DNA from: a virus
Direction: 5' to 3' (one strand)
DNA length: 27,276 bases
IMG/VR virus record: IMGVR_UViG_3300030430_003409
Span: 1 to 27,276 of that record
A model generated the notes under the pieces. The model did no database searches. It saw nothing but the letters and a program-made list of their open reading frames with translations, and was not told the DNA's origin. Shown here in pieces: positions 15,662 through 21,691 of the stretch (positions within the stretch are counted from its first letter, which is position 1; every line of letters starts with the position of its first letter). Both the position numbers and the translations under genes were made by a program.

Positions 15662-16167
15662 TTCCAACCCCCATCTTTTAATAAAAAAACTGGAGTTAAT
15701 TGGTCGATAGGAATTGAATAGCAAGGTGGTCTTGCAAGTCCAAAGTCAGTTAAATATTTTTTATTTTGTAAAATTACTGTTGAATTAATAAATCCTTTTA
15801 TGATAAACTTCGGAGCTTCGTCTTGAACAAAAATATAAAACTCATCTTTTTTTGCATTAGGTCTAATTATTAATGAGTTTTGATTTTTTACTTTTGTAGT
15901 TTGTGATCTTATTTGTAATTTTTTATCTTTGTATATTAAATCAGGCTGATTACCATGATTACAAGTATAAGGAAATTTTATATTTAAATATTTTGCGACT
16001 GCCGCTTCCGCACAAGCTCCAGATATAGAATGCGAAAATTTTTGCATTAATGAGCCTTTATAATTATAGCCCCATTTTTCCTTGTGTTTTATAGATTCTA
16101 AGCATCGCAAAATTCCTAAATGAGCTGCGGATTGTAATTCAAATAAATCTAATTCAATTTCTTTCAT
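15658..16167 (-). CDS. PD-(D/E)XK-like phage protein, possibly inactive nuclease
   Basis: A 169-residue protein. HSISGACAEAAVAKYLNI (46-63, E54), QPDLIYKDKKLQIRSQT (74-90, D76) and SLIIRPNAKKDEFYIFVQDEAPKFIIKGFI (98-127) follow the order of a PD-(D/E)XK nuclease fold seen in a common phage family. The expected (D/E)xK at the third motif reads QIR, so the metal site may be altered or dead. It precedes the methyltransferase, so a restriction-like pairing is conceivable but unproven. The end ARPPCYSIPIDQLTPV fits the same family. Confidence 0.68.
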   Translation of the reverse strand: MKEIELDLFELQSAAHLGILRCLESIKHKEKWGYNYKGSLMQKFSHSISGACAEAAVAKYLNIKFPYTCNHGNQPDLIYKDKKLQIRSQTTKVKNQNSLIIRPNAKKDEFYIFVQDEAPKFIIKGFINSTVILQNKKYLTDFGLARPPCYSIPIDQLTPVFLLKDGGWN

Positions 16168-16405
16168 TCAGTTGCCAGTCTAATTTTTCTTGATGACCAA
16201 TATAATTGTTGCCTGTCAAATCTTCACAATGATGACCCATAACAAGAAATCTTTTGTAATAAGTATTTCCTTCTTTATGAATGACAAACTTTTCAAAAGC
16301 TTCATCACAAGTTATTGGTTTGTTTTGATATGAAAAAGTTACCTTATGAAAGATGTAGCTTGTTTCATCCAAAACTAAGATTAAATACAAAAAAAAAGTT
16401 TTCAA
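16154..16405 (-). CDS. 83-aa unknown protein, TTG start
   Basis: MKTFFLYLILVLDETSYIFHKVTFSYQNKPITCDEAFEKFVIHKEGNTYYKRFLVMGHHCEDLTGNN... The start is TTG at 16403-16405, overlapping the metallopeptidase stop as TTGA. The first 12 residues are hydrophobic but too short for a certain signal peptide and look like the first strand of a beta fold. Two Cys and two adjacent His (C33, HHC at 58-60) are present. It overlaps the next gene by 14 bases. No function recognised. Confidence 0.6.
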   Translation of the reverse strand: MKTFFLYLILVLDETSYIFHKVTFSYQNKPITCDEAFEKFVIHKEGNTYYKRFLVMGHHCEDLTGNNYIGHQEKLDWQLNERN

Positions 16406-16731
16406 TTATTTTCATTTTTTTTGATGCAATGTTTAATGATGTTTATTAATTTTGGATTTTGTAAAAAAATTTTACTAAATTCTGATCCTATAAACTCAGC
16501 GATTCCTTCTTCACCCTTGTTTGCTAATTTAGTTTTTGATTTGTGTGCAATAAAATGAGCTATCTCATGGAATAAAATGTTTAGATAATTCTTAGGATTG
16601 AGGTTGTTTTGTATAAAAATCGTTGATTTTGTTGGGTAATATAACCCAAAAGCATTTTCTTTTTTTGCTTGTTTTACAGACATTTTTTTTACTTTAGCTC
16701 TGTAATTTTTATATTTGATTTGCTCAATCAT
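16402..16731 (-). CDS. Small HExxH zinc metallopeptidase (ImmA/IrrE-like)
   Basis: A 109-residue protein with LFHEIAHFIAH at 53-63, so H55 and H59 bind zinc and E56 is catalytic; E74, E75 or E79 in GEEGIAEFIG is the probable third ligand. The layout (strand FGLYYPTKSTIFIQ, then HExxH helix, then Glu helix) matches the minimal catalytic core of ImmA/IrrE or related zincins. In mobile elements ImmA-type peptidases cut the element's repressor. It is the first gene of the minus-strand accessory operon, divergent from the recombination operon. The substrate is unknown. Confidence 0.78.
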   Translation of the reverse strand: MIEQIKYKNYRAKVKKMSVKQAKKENAFGLYYPTKSTIFIQNNLNPKNYLNILFHEIAHFIAHKSKTKLANKGEEGIAEFIGSEFSKIFLQNPKLINIIKHCIKKNENN

Positions 16732-16807
16732 GTCTAGTTATTAACATAATTATATCTATTAGCAATAATGTTGACTTTTAATTTAAGTTATATTATTGAT
16801 TTGTTTA
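16732..16807. promoter_or_regulatory. Divergent promoter region between metallopeptidase and exonuclease
   Basis: On the plus strand TTGACT (16771-16776) with a 17-bp spacer to TATTGA (16794-16799) predicts a start near 16806, at the exonuclease ATG. On the minus strand a perfect TATAAT is read from plus-strand ATTATA at 16749-16754, about 17 bases upstream of the metallopeptidase ATG; its -35 is poor. Confidence 0.5.
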
Positions 16808-17689
16808 ATGGCGAATCAATTGAAAATAATTGGTCAAGCATATAAAAACTTTGGATTAAAGCATACATCCAAATCAACAGCTACACTTCCGCATTCTCAA
16901 AGATTTTTTAAAAAACATTGTTTGAATTCAAAAGAAGCAAGTCAATTATCTAATGCATCATTACAAGGTGGAACAATAATTCATTTGCTAGTGCAAGAAT
17001 CATTAACAAAAAAAATAAGTGTAGCAGAAGCTTACTCAAGTAAAAAAATAACAGATAAAATAAACAATTATGAACCTTTTAGCGAAAAAGATAAAAAAAA
17101 ATTTGATATGATTATAAAACATTCAATCGAAACAGCTAATAACCATATTTTAAATATTAACGAATTGCCTGAGCAGATTTGGCAAGATGAATTAGAGTAT
17201 ACTGTATGGACTCCACCAGTAGAGACATACTGGCTTTGTTACATTGATTTAATTGGTCAAAGTATGTTTGGTGATTTAAAAAATAAATTTGGATCAATTA
17301 GAGAAACAAAAAAAGGCATTTCATATACTTCTGTGAAAATTCCTGACAGACCATTCTTTTCTGATTTATTACAGATTGCATTATATAAAAAAGTTTGTCC
17401 TTTAAAACCATTCTTATCTTACGCAAGTCATACAGATAGAAAATTATTTACTGAGGAAAATTGTGAGGATTTAAGAGAAGAAAATTTACAAAAATATTTA
17501 AAACAATTAATGATTTATGAAATTGCCTGGCAGAAAAAACTTGAATATGCAAATGGTGATATTGAAAAGTTAGCATGGTTATGTCCGCCAGATTTTTCAG
17601 ATATTAAAAAAGGATCTTTTTGGTGGGAGGGTGTACCAAGAGATTTTATTGCAAGGTATTTAAAATTTTATGACATCAAAGAAAATTGA
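16808..17689 (+). CDS. PD-(D/E)XK exonuclease (RecB/Cas4-like)
   Basis: A 293-residue nuclease. GGTIIH (54-59) gives the motif I His, D147 in CYIDLIG and D156-L-K158 in GDLKNK give the metal-binding core, and QIALYKK (189-195) is the QxxxY motif of the RecB/Cas4/lambda exonuclease group. It probably resects double-stranded ends to produce ssDNA for the annealing protein two genes downstream. A TTG start four codons upstream is possible, but the ATG at 16808 is preferred. No SD is visible; the promoter places the transcript start at the ATG. The 3' end overlaps the next gene by 20 bases. Confidence 0.83.
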   Translation: MANQLKIIGQAYKNFGLKHTSKSTATLPHSQRFFKKHCLNSKEASQLSNASLQGGTIIHLLVQESLTKKISVAEAYSSKKITDKINNYEPFSEKDKKKFDMIIKHSIETANNHILNINELPEQIWQDELEYTVWTPPVETYWLCYIDLIGQSMFGDLKNKFGSIRETKKGISYTSVKIPDRPFFSDLLQIALYKKVCPLKPFLSYASHTDRKLFTEENCEDLREENLQKYLKQLMIYEIAWQKKLEYANGDIEKLAWLCPPDFSDIKKGSFWWEGVPRDFIARYLKFYDIKEN

Positions 17690-17870
17690 ACAAGGTATTA
17701 TAAAACCATTAAGACAAAGAGTAAAAGATTTGGAAGAAATTAACGATTATCATCAAAAAGATAATGGCAAGTTAAGAAAAGAATTAGATGAAAAACAAAA
17801 AAAGATAGATGAACTAATTGAAAAGATAAACGATCCGTTAAAAAAATTAAGAAGGGATGGCATAATATGA
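17670..17870 (+). CDS. 66-aa coiled-coil protein
   Basis: MTSKKIEQGIIKPLRQRVKDLEEINDYHQKDNGKLRKELDEKQKKIDELIEKINDPLKKL is a single charged coiled coil of about 50 residues. It sits between the exonuclease and the annealing protein, with 20-base and 4-base overlaps, so its dose is tied to theirs. It could bridge nuclease and annealase or bind one of them, but no motif proves this. Confidence 0.72.
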   Translation: MTSKKIEQGIIKPLRQRVKDLEEINDYHQKDNGKLRKELDEKQKKIDELIEKINDPLKKLRRDGII

Positions 17871-18496
17871 AAGAAGCTGCATTGTCAAAAGCAATACAAG
17901 AATTTAGAAACCAAATAGATAAAGATGATTATGCTAATTTAGGTGCTAAAGGCAAATATTTAACAGTACCTTACAGATTAAAATTTATAAGAGATCATTT
18001 TGGGGAAAGAATATCTATACAAACTGAAAGCCATGAATGCTCAGATGGTATGTTTAGATTTAAAGCAAAAATATATTTAGATGGACAACTAATTTCTGTT
18101 GGAGAGTCCAAGCAAAACATAAAAAAAGATAAAGAATTTGAAAAGCAACAATCGGTAAGTATTGGTAGAGGACTTAGTATTGCAGGGTTTTTTGGTGATG
18201 AAATTGCAACAGCAGAGGAAATGGAGCAATTTTTAAAACAACCTCAGCAAAAAAAACAAGTAGAAAAAATAGATTTACAAGCTTTTGCAGATGCTTGGAT
18301 AGTAAAAATGGGTATGACAGCAAAAAATTCTACTTCTCAAAATATGTATGAAAAAGGAATGCAACATTTGAGAGAAGAATATCAAACAGAGTTACATCAA
18401 TTATCAAATGATCTCATGCTTCAAAATAAAATAGATGAAAAAGAGATCGAATTTAAAAACTTAATAAACGAAAGGAAATCTAATGGCGGATTATAG
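17867..18496 (+). CDS. Single-strand annealing protein (Rad52/Erf/Sak-like)
   Basis: A 209-residue recombination protein. Residues about 25-125 hold the fold: KGKYLTVPYRLKFIRDHFG, ISIQTESHECSDGMFRFKAKIYLDGQLISVGES, then the signature EKQQSVSIGRGLSIAGFFGDEIATAEEMEQFL, equivalent to the 'ETSAIGRALAFAGFGGD.IATAEE' block of phage annealing proteins. The C-terminal 80 residues are helical and variable. It should anneal resected strands made by the upstream exonuclease, for replication, genome circularisation or exchange with other phages. Start overlaps the previous stop as ATGA. Confidence 0.8.
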   Translation: MKEAALSKAIQEFRNQIDKDDYANLGAKGKYLTVPYRLKFIRDHFGERISIQTESHECSDGMFRFKAKIYLDGQLISVGESKQNIKKDKEFEKQQSVSIGRGLSIAGFFGDEIATAEEMEQFLKQPQQKKQVEKIDLQAFADAWIVKMGMTAKNSTSQNMYEKGMQHLREEYQTELHQLSNDLMLQNKIDEKEIEFKNLINERKSNGGL

Positions 18497-18695
18497 TAAT
18501 AGAGGAAGTTTGTGGAAAAGAAAAGCAAAACCAGATGATAACCCAGAAAAAAAATATCCTCAATATATTGGTAATTTTACCGATGCTAATGGCACAGTAA
18601 AAAATGTTGCAATGTGGATTAATAATAACAAAGAAGGTGAACAACCTGACATAAGTTTTGTTGTTTCAGATAAACAAAAACAAAATAATACATGA
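18483..18695 (+). CDS. DUF736-like small protein
   Basis: A 70-residue protein, NRGSLWKRKAKPDDNPEKKYPQYIGNFTDANGTVKNVAMWINNNKEG..., of the type 'GxLFKN...hPDYkGsi...G..y.lsaW...skkG' common beside recombination and SSB genes of phages, often called DUF736-like. It has the look of a small OB-like beta barrel. It overlaps the annealing protein by 14 bases, with AAGGAAA as SD. Binding of ssDNA or of the annealing protein is inferred from context only. Confidence 0.72.
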   Translation: MADYSNRGSLWKRKAKPDDNPEKKYPQYIGNFTDANGTVKNVAMWINNNKEGEQPDISFVVSDKQKQNNT

Positions 18696-18991
18696 AAGAA
18701 CAAGTAAACCCTGATTATTACAAAAATAAAAAAATTGAAACTTATGAAGCAATAAAGTCTCAATTAACACCAGAGGAAATTATTGGTGGACATAGGTGGA
18801 TGATTCTTAAATACATGATGCGAATGGGTGAAAAGCATGGCGGATCACTTGCAGCTTGTAGAATGGATATATCAAAAGCTCATTGGTATGCAGAAAAATT
18901 AATTCAATATTTTTCAGATTTGGAAAGTCAGGGTTACGAAATAAAACAAGCAGACAATGTATCTGATTTATTTAAGGAAAATAAAAAATGA
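18692..18991 (+). CDS. DUF3310 family protein
   Basis: A 99-residue protein. VNPDYYKNKKIETYEAIKSQLTPEEIIGGHRWMILKYMMRMGEKHG, then MDISKAHWYAEKLIQYF, matches the DUF3310 pattern: HYxxGxIExxDxI..., KYxxRxGxK, DLxKAxWYL. The family is common in phage early regions next to nucleotide metabolism and replication genes, sometimes annotated as nucleotide kinase, although proof is lacking. ATGA overlaps join it to both neighbours. Confidence 0.83.
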   Translation: MKEQVNPDYYKNKKIETYEAIKSQLTPEEIIGGHRWMILKYMMRMGEKHGGSLAACRMDISKAHWYAEKLIQYFSDLESQGYEIKQADNVSDLFKENKK

Positions 18992-19275
18992 AAAATGGAA
19001 ACGGACATAAAATATATTTTTCAGAAAAAAAATATAAAGTTTTAACTTTTATTAGAGACTTTATAAAAAAATATGACTACAGCCCAACCCTTTTAGAAGT
19101 TGGAAAGCACTTTGGCTACAGTAGAGCTAGAGCAGGTGCAATTATAAGAGATTTGTATAAAATGGGCTTGATCTACAAAGGTGAAAGCAATCATAGAAAA
19201 ATTAGAATGACAAGCAGTCAAATTAATTCAGTAAAAAATTTGAAATTTAACAGGGAGTTTCAAGCTCATGTCTAA
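18988..19275 (+). CDS. LexA N-terminal-like winged-helix protein
   Basis: A 95-residue protein. Residues 13-74 (KKYKVLTFIRDFIKKYDYSPTLLEVGKHFGYSRARAGAIIRDLYKMGLIYKGESNHRKI) follow the LexA DNA-binding domain: helix, short loop with the SPTxxEVxxxFG segment, recognition helix and wing. The LexA protease domain is absent, so it cannot self-cleave. It could repress the phage's own promoters or read the host SOS operators. It is the sixth gene of the recombination operon, joined by an ATGA overlap. Confidence 0.75.
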   Translation: MKNGNGHKIYFSEKKYKVLTFIRDFIKKYDYSPTLLEVGKHFGYSRARAGAIIRDLYKMGLIYKGESNHRKIRMTSSQINSVKNLKFNREFQAHV

Positions 19276-19441
19276 GGTGACAAAAGAGAGTTATTTTGAA
19301 GTGCTTTGCAAGGCACAAGAAGAATTTGACGATGCAGAAGCGGCTGCACTATCAAATAGACCTAGCGAAAATGCTAGTGTTGAAGTCTTGAATGTTAATA
19401 TAACTAACACCAAGATTAAATTAAACAAGGAGACAAGTTAA
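19268..19441 (+). CDS. 57-aa acidic unknown protein
   Basis: MSKVTKESYFEVLCKAQEEFDDAEAAALSNRPSENASVEVLNVNITNTKIKLNKETS. The ATG overlaps the previous gene by 8 bases and its TAA overlaps the next ATG (TAATG, 19439-19443), so the position is fixed on both sides. The N-terminal 30 residues form an acidic helix; the rest is beta or disordered. No family is recognised. Confidence 0.65.
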   Translation: MSKVTKESYFEVLCKAQEEFDDAEAAALSNRPSENASVEVLNVNITNTKIKLNKETS

Positions 19442-19641
19442 TGGCTTTGACTAAAAGTAACAGTCTATTAAAAAGATATGCTAAACTTGAAAAGTATCAT
19501 GCAGAAATAATGAAACCTGCTAAGGGAAGTAAAGCAAGGCAATGTATTCATTCTACAAATGCTTTTAAAAAGTATGTCAAAACTTTTAGACAAATAAATT
19601 TAGTAGAGAATGATGATGCTAAATTTATGTATGGAACTTAA
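19441..19641 (+). CDS. 66-aa basic helical unknown protein
   Basis: MALTKSNSLLKRYAKLEKYHAEIMKPAKGSKARQCIHSTNAFKKYVKTFRQINLVEN... is basic and helical. AAGGAG seven bases upstream plus a TAATG overlap supports the start. It lies near the end of the recombination operon. No known domain is visible; the charge suggests a nucleic acid or partner-protein contact. Confidence 0.65.
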   Translation: MALTKSNSLLKRYAKLEKYHAEIMKPAKGSKARQCIHSTNAFKKYVKTFRQINLVENDDAKFMYGT

Positions 19642-19701
19642 ATAGTTTAAAAAGTTGTAAAAAAGCTCAGGCTACTTGTCTGCCAAAAATAAGGAGAGAA
19701 T

Positions 19702-19962
19702 ATGGATGAAGATAAATTACTAAATTTTACAGTTGATTTGGATATGCCTTTGGTAAATCCAAGAACAACACAAGTTGATCAAAAAATATTAGATAAAGTA
19801 AAAGAAATACCAATTAAAGGATCTGTTGGATGGTTTTCTAAAGAAGATTGTAAAAGATTTAGAAAATACATGACTAAAGCTTTTGGCAAGGGATCAGTTG
19901 CTCAAAGAGCCATTCCATCAGTACATGGTGGTGTTCAATATAGATTATGGAGATTGAGATAG
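19702..19962 (+). CDS. 86-aa unknown protein, last gene of the recombination operon
   Basis: MDEDKLLNFTVDLDMPLVNPRTTQVDQKILDKVKEIPIKGSVGWFSKEDCKRFRKYMTKAFGKGSVAQRAIPSVHGGVQYRLWRLR. The start follows AAGGAGAGA. Acidic N-terminus, basic C-terminus; SKEDCKRFRKYMTKAFG and QYRLWRLR recall the short 'FxxxARxLGxkvxxRxxxxxxxRVWR' proteins that phages often carry, with a small alpha-beta fold. A 60-bp gap separates it from the previous gene. Function unknown. Confidence 0.68.
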   Translation: MDEDKLLNFTVDLDMPLVNPRTTQVDQKILDKVKEIPIKGSVGWFSKEDCKRFRKYMTKAFGKGSVAQRAIPSVHGGVQYRLWRLR

Positions 19963-19971
19963 AATTTAAGA

Positions 19972-20043
19972 ATTATTAGGTTTATGTTGGAACACCTAAT
20001 AATCATTCATTAATGCTCTAAAGAATGAAATAAAGTTTCCAAC
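19972..20043 (+). ncRNA. Structured RNA candidate with a possible pseudoknot
   Basis: Stem A: ATTATTAGGT (19972-19981) pairs with ACCTAATAAT (19994-20003), perfect 10 bp. Its 12-base loop contains GTTGGAA (19986-19992), which can pair with TTCCAAC (20037-20043) downstream. Between them TCATTC (20003-20008) and GAATGA (20023-20028) form a third stem. Three nested or knotted stems in 72 bases of non-coding, AT-rich DNA before a terminator suggest a small RNA or a 3' UTR regulator. Confidence 0.45.
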
Positions 20044-20073
20044 AATCTTGATGTAATGATGATGATGACAACT

Positions 20074-20095
20074 GGGGGCTTTTAGCCCCCCTTTG
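20074..20095. terminator. GC hairpin between convergent recombination operon and integrase
   Basis: GGGGGCT (20074-20080), loop TTT, AGCCCCC (20084-20090), then CTTTG on the plus strand. The 7-bp GC stem in AT-rich DNA lies exactly between two convergent genes, three bases from the integrase stop. U-runs are short on both sides, so efficiency is uncertain. Confidence 0.65.
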
Positions 20096-20097
20096 TC

Positions 20098-21240
20098 TTA
20101 ATTCCAAGTAATATTTTCTGAAAATTCTTTTGATTTCTCTGTATGCTGATATGGAGCTATATAAGTTCTATTAACAAAATTAATGTCCTTATCTCCAATA
20201 TAATGTGCTAACTCTAAAGCATTAGAAAATTTATTATAAGCTGCAAAGTAAGTTGTTCTATAATGCCTGAAGAGGTATGATTTTCGCTTAATTGGAAAAT
20301 CCTGATACTCTGGCTGCATTTTTGAAAAAGCTTTGCCTACATCCCTTATAATACGTTCTATGCACACAAATTTACCAAGACTATTTAGAAAAAGCTTATC
20401 TTGACGTTCTGGCAAGGTATTTAGATAATCTTGTATATGATCCTTTAAAGATGCTGAAATTTCAACAATTCTCTCACCTTGCTCTGTCTTTGTTTCACCA
20501 AGTTTTTTGTGTCTTTTGACTGAATTTTCAATGGAAATTGCTAATTTATTAGATTTTAAAAATAATAAATTATGTCTATGTAAAGCCCTTATCTCACTTG
20601 GTCTAGCAGCAGTTTCTAACAAAATCATACAAATAATTTTAATCATTTTATTTGAAATTTTTGCGACCAAATCTTGCATTACTTCAAATGTCCAAAAATC
20701 AAGATCAATTTTTTTTCTTTTCTTTTTTATTGAAAAAATATCAGCAACATAATTTGTATCTTTTGTGACATTGTAATTAAGTTTACCCTTATCTGCACAA
20801 TAAGAAATAATGTTTTTAAAATGATTAAAAATTTTTATTATTGTTTGTCCATGTAGCTTTTTATCTTTTAATGACTCAATAAAATTAATAACCTGTTGTT
20901 TTTCTATAAGCCTTACATCCTGGTTTTTAAAATATGGCTGTATATGACATCTGTAAAAACTTTCATAATCTTCAATTGTGCTTATGCTTGTCCTACCATT
21001 TGATCTTTTATAATTTAAATGAGAATTTACAAAAAAATCCTTAGCTTCATCTAGCGGTAATTCTTTGCTGTGAGTTTTAATAAAACCTCTCTCTTTAAAT
21101 TTTTTTTCTATTTTTGCATTTAATAAAGCTTTAGTTGGTGCTTGTAAAAATGCTTTAGATCCATCAGGCTTTTTATATTCGAATCTTGCTATCTTCTTGC
21201 CTTTTGCGTTTGTAGTAAAATGTATATTATAGTTTATCAT
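20098..21240 (-). CDS. int: Tyrosine recombinase / phage integrase
   Basis: A 380-residue integrase. Residues 1-60 look like an arm-binding domain, 65-165 like the SAM-like core-binding domain, and about 180-370 is catalytic. R213 (LLETAARPSEIRAL), K251 (GETKTEQGERIV), R325 (KSYLFRHYRTT) and the Tyr nucleophile Y360 (NRTYIAPYQ) are in the expected order. The two usual His positions read Y322 and D350 (HYIGDKD) instead. AAAGGAG precedes the ATG and a good promoter lies just upstream, independent of the late operon that ends at the 21333-21371 terminator. It should insert the phage at an attP probably next to its 5' end, so the phage is temperate. Confidence 0.92.
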   Translation of the reverse strand: MINYNIHFTTNAKGKKIARFEYKKPDGSKAFLQAPTKALLNAKIEKKFKERGFIKTHSKELPLDEAKDFFVNSHLNYKRSNGRTSISTIEDYESFYRCHIQPYFKNQDVRLIEKQQVINFIESLKDKKLHGQTIIKIFNHFKNIISYCADKGKLNYNVTKDTNYVADIFSIKKKRKKIDLDFWTFEVMQDLVAKISNKMIKIICMILLETAARPSEIRALHRHNLLFLKSNKLAISIENSVKRHKKLGETKTEQGERIVEISASLKDHIQDYLNTLPERQDKLFLNSLGKFVCIERIIRDVGKAFSKMQPEYQDFPIKRKSYLFRHYRTTYFAAYNKFSNALELAHYIGDKDINFVNRTYIAPYQHTEKSKEFSENITWN

Positions 21241-21267
21241 TCTCTCTCCTTTACTTAATTACATTAG

Positions 21268-21295
21268 GTTATACCATTGTTATCATCTATTGCAA
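21268..21295 (-). promoter_or_regulatory. Integrase promoter with extended -10
   Basis: Reading the minus strand: TTGCAA (21295-21290), a 16-bp spacer ending in TGG, then TATAAC (21273-21268). The TGG directly before the -10 makes it an extended -10 element. The start near 21261 gives a leader of about 20 bases with AAAGGAGAG before the ATG at 21240. Confidence 0.65.
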
Positions 21296-21332
21296 CTAAT
21301 CAATTGACACAAATATGCCTTTTTTTAGGCAC

Positions 21333-21371
21333 AAAAAAAGCGGCTTCTATACTAAAATTAGTATAAAAGCC
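21333..21371 (-). terminator. Intrinsic terminator ending the minus-strand lysis/late operon
   Basis: GGCTTCTATACTAA (21342-21355) pairs with TTAGTATAAAAGCC (21358-21371), a 14-bp stem with one mismatch. In the minus-strand transcript the stem is followed by GC and a U7 run (21339-21333), a classical terminator. It lies after the last late gene (21525-21683) and before the integrase promoter, so the integrase is insulated from late transcription. Confidence 0.82.
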
Positions 21372-21524
21372 TATATATTTTTCGATGACTATGTAATAGC
21401 TATGTAAAATTGTTTGATAAAATATTTACAAAATGACAACAACATAGTCAATAATCTAGCCCACCCATCCCCAATAGCATGATGCTATTACTGATCCGCT
21501 AAACAAGTAGATCAACCTATTCTG
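21372..21524. other. Candidate attP region next to the integrase
   Basis: This 153-bp gene-free stretch lies upstream of int. It contains the tandem 11-bp repeats (21387-21408), an inverted relative (plus-strand ACAACATAGTC at 21439-21449), and an 8-bp inverted repeat with one central base, AATAGCAT-G-ATGCTATT (21473-21489), inside the least AT-rich segment (about 21458-21500). This looks like arm sites plus a core. No tRNA-like 3' end was found, so the core and bacterial target cannot be named. Confidence 0.45.
21387..21408 (+). repeat. Tandem 11-bp repeat, CTATGTAA type (integrase side)
   Basis: GACTATGTAAT (21387-21397) is followed by AGCTATGTAAA (21398-21408). Both contain CTATGTAA and repeat at exactly 11 bp, like the pair at 12363-12384. 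Candidate integrase arm-type or excisionase sites. Confidence 0.6.
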
Positions 21525-21683
21525 TTATTTTAGACCAAGCTTTTTTAATTCTTCGTCTATTTTTGATAATTCTGATTTTTGTGTTTCCTGCTTTGTTTGT
21601 ATTAAGTTTTTAAATTTTTCTTCATCTTCTTCATTCTTACCAGGAAAAAATTTGGTAAGTATTTGTTTAAATGTATCTTTCAT
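21525..21683 (-). CDS. 52-aa helical protein, last gene of the late operon
   Basis: MKDTFKQILTKFFPGKNEEDEEKFKNLIQTKQETQKSELSKIDEELKKLGLK is a charged helix, probably a coiled coil after residue 20. AGGAG lies five bases before the ATG and overlaps the stop of the upstream gene. The amphipathic first 13 residues followed by an acidic helix could bind a membrane or a partner protein. Family not recognised. Confidence 0.65.
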   Translation of the reverse strand: MKDTFKQILTKFFPGKNEEDEEKFKNLIQTKQETQKSELSKIDEELKKLGLK

Positions 21684-21691
21684 AATATCTC

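Noticed and set aside
15662-15724. Longer methyltransferase start at TTG 15724
   Set aside because: No SD, and it would encode a tail translated from the upstream gene's 3' end; TTG 15661 has a G-rich SD and a TTGA overlap. Not fully excluded.
20507-20752. 81-residue plus-strand open frame inside the integrase
   Set aside because: Antisense shadow of the integrase catalytic domain with no SD or plausible protein composition.
21473-21489. The AATAGCAT-G-ATGCTATT palindrome as a proven integrase core site
   Set aside because: Tyrosine recombinase cores usually have a 6-8 bp spacer between arms; one base is too short, so it is only mentioned within the candidate attP.
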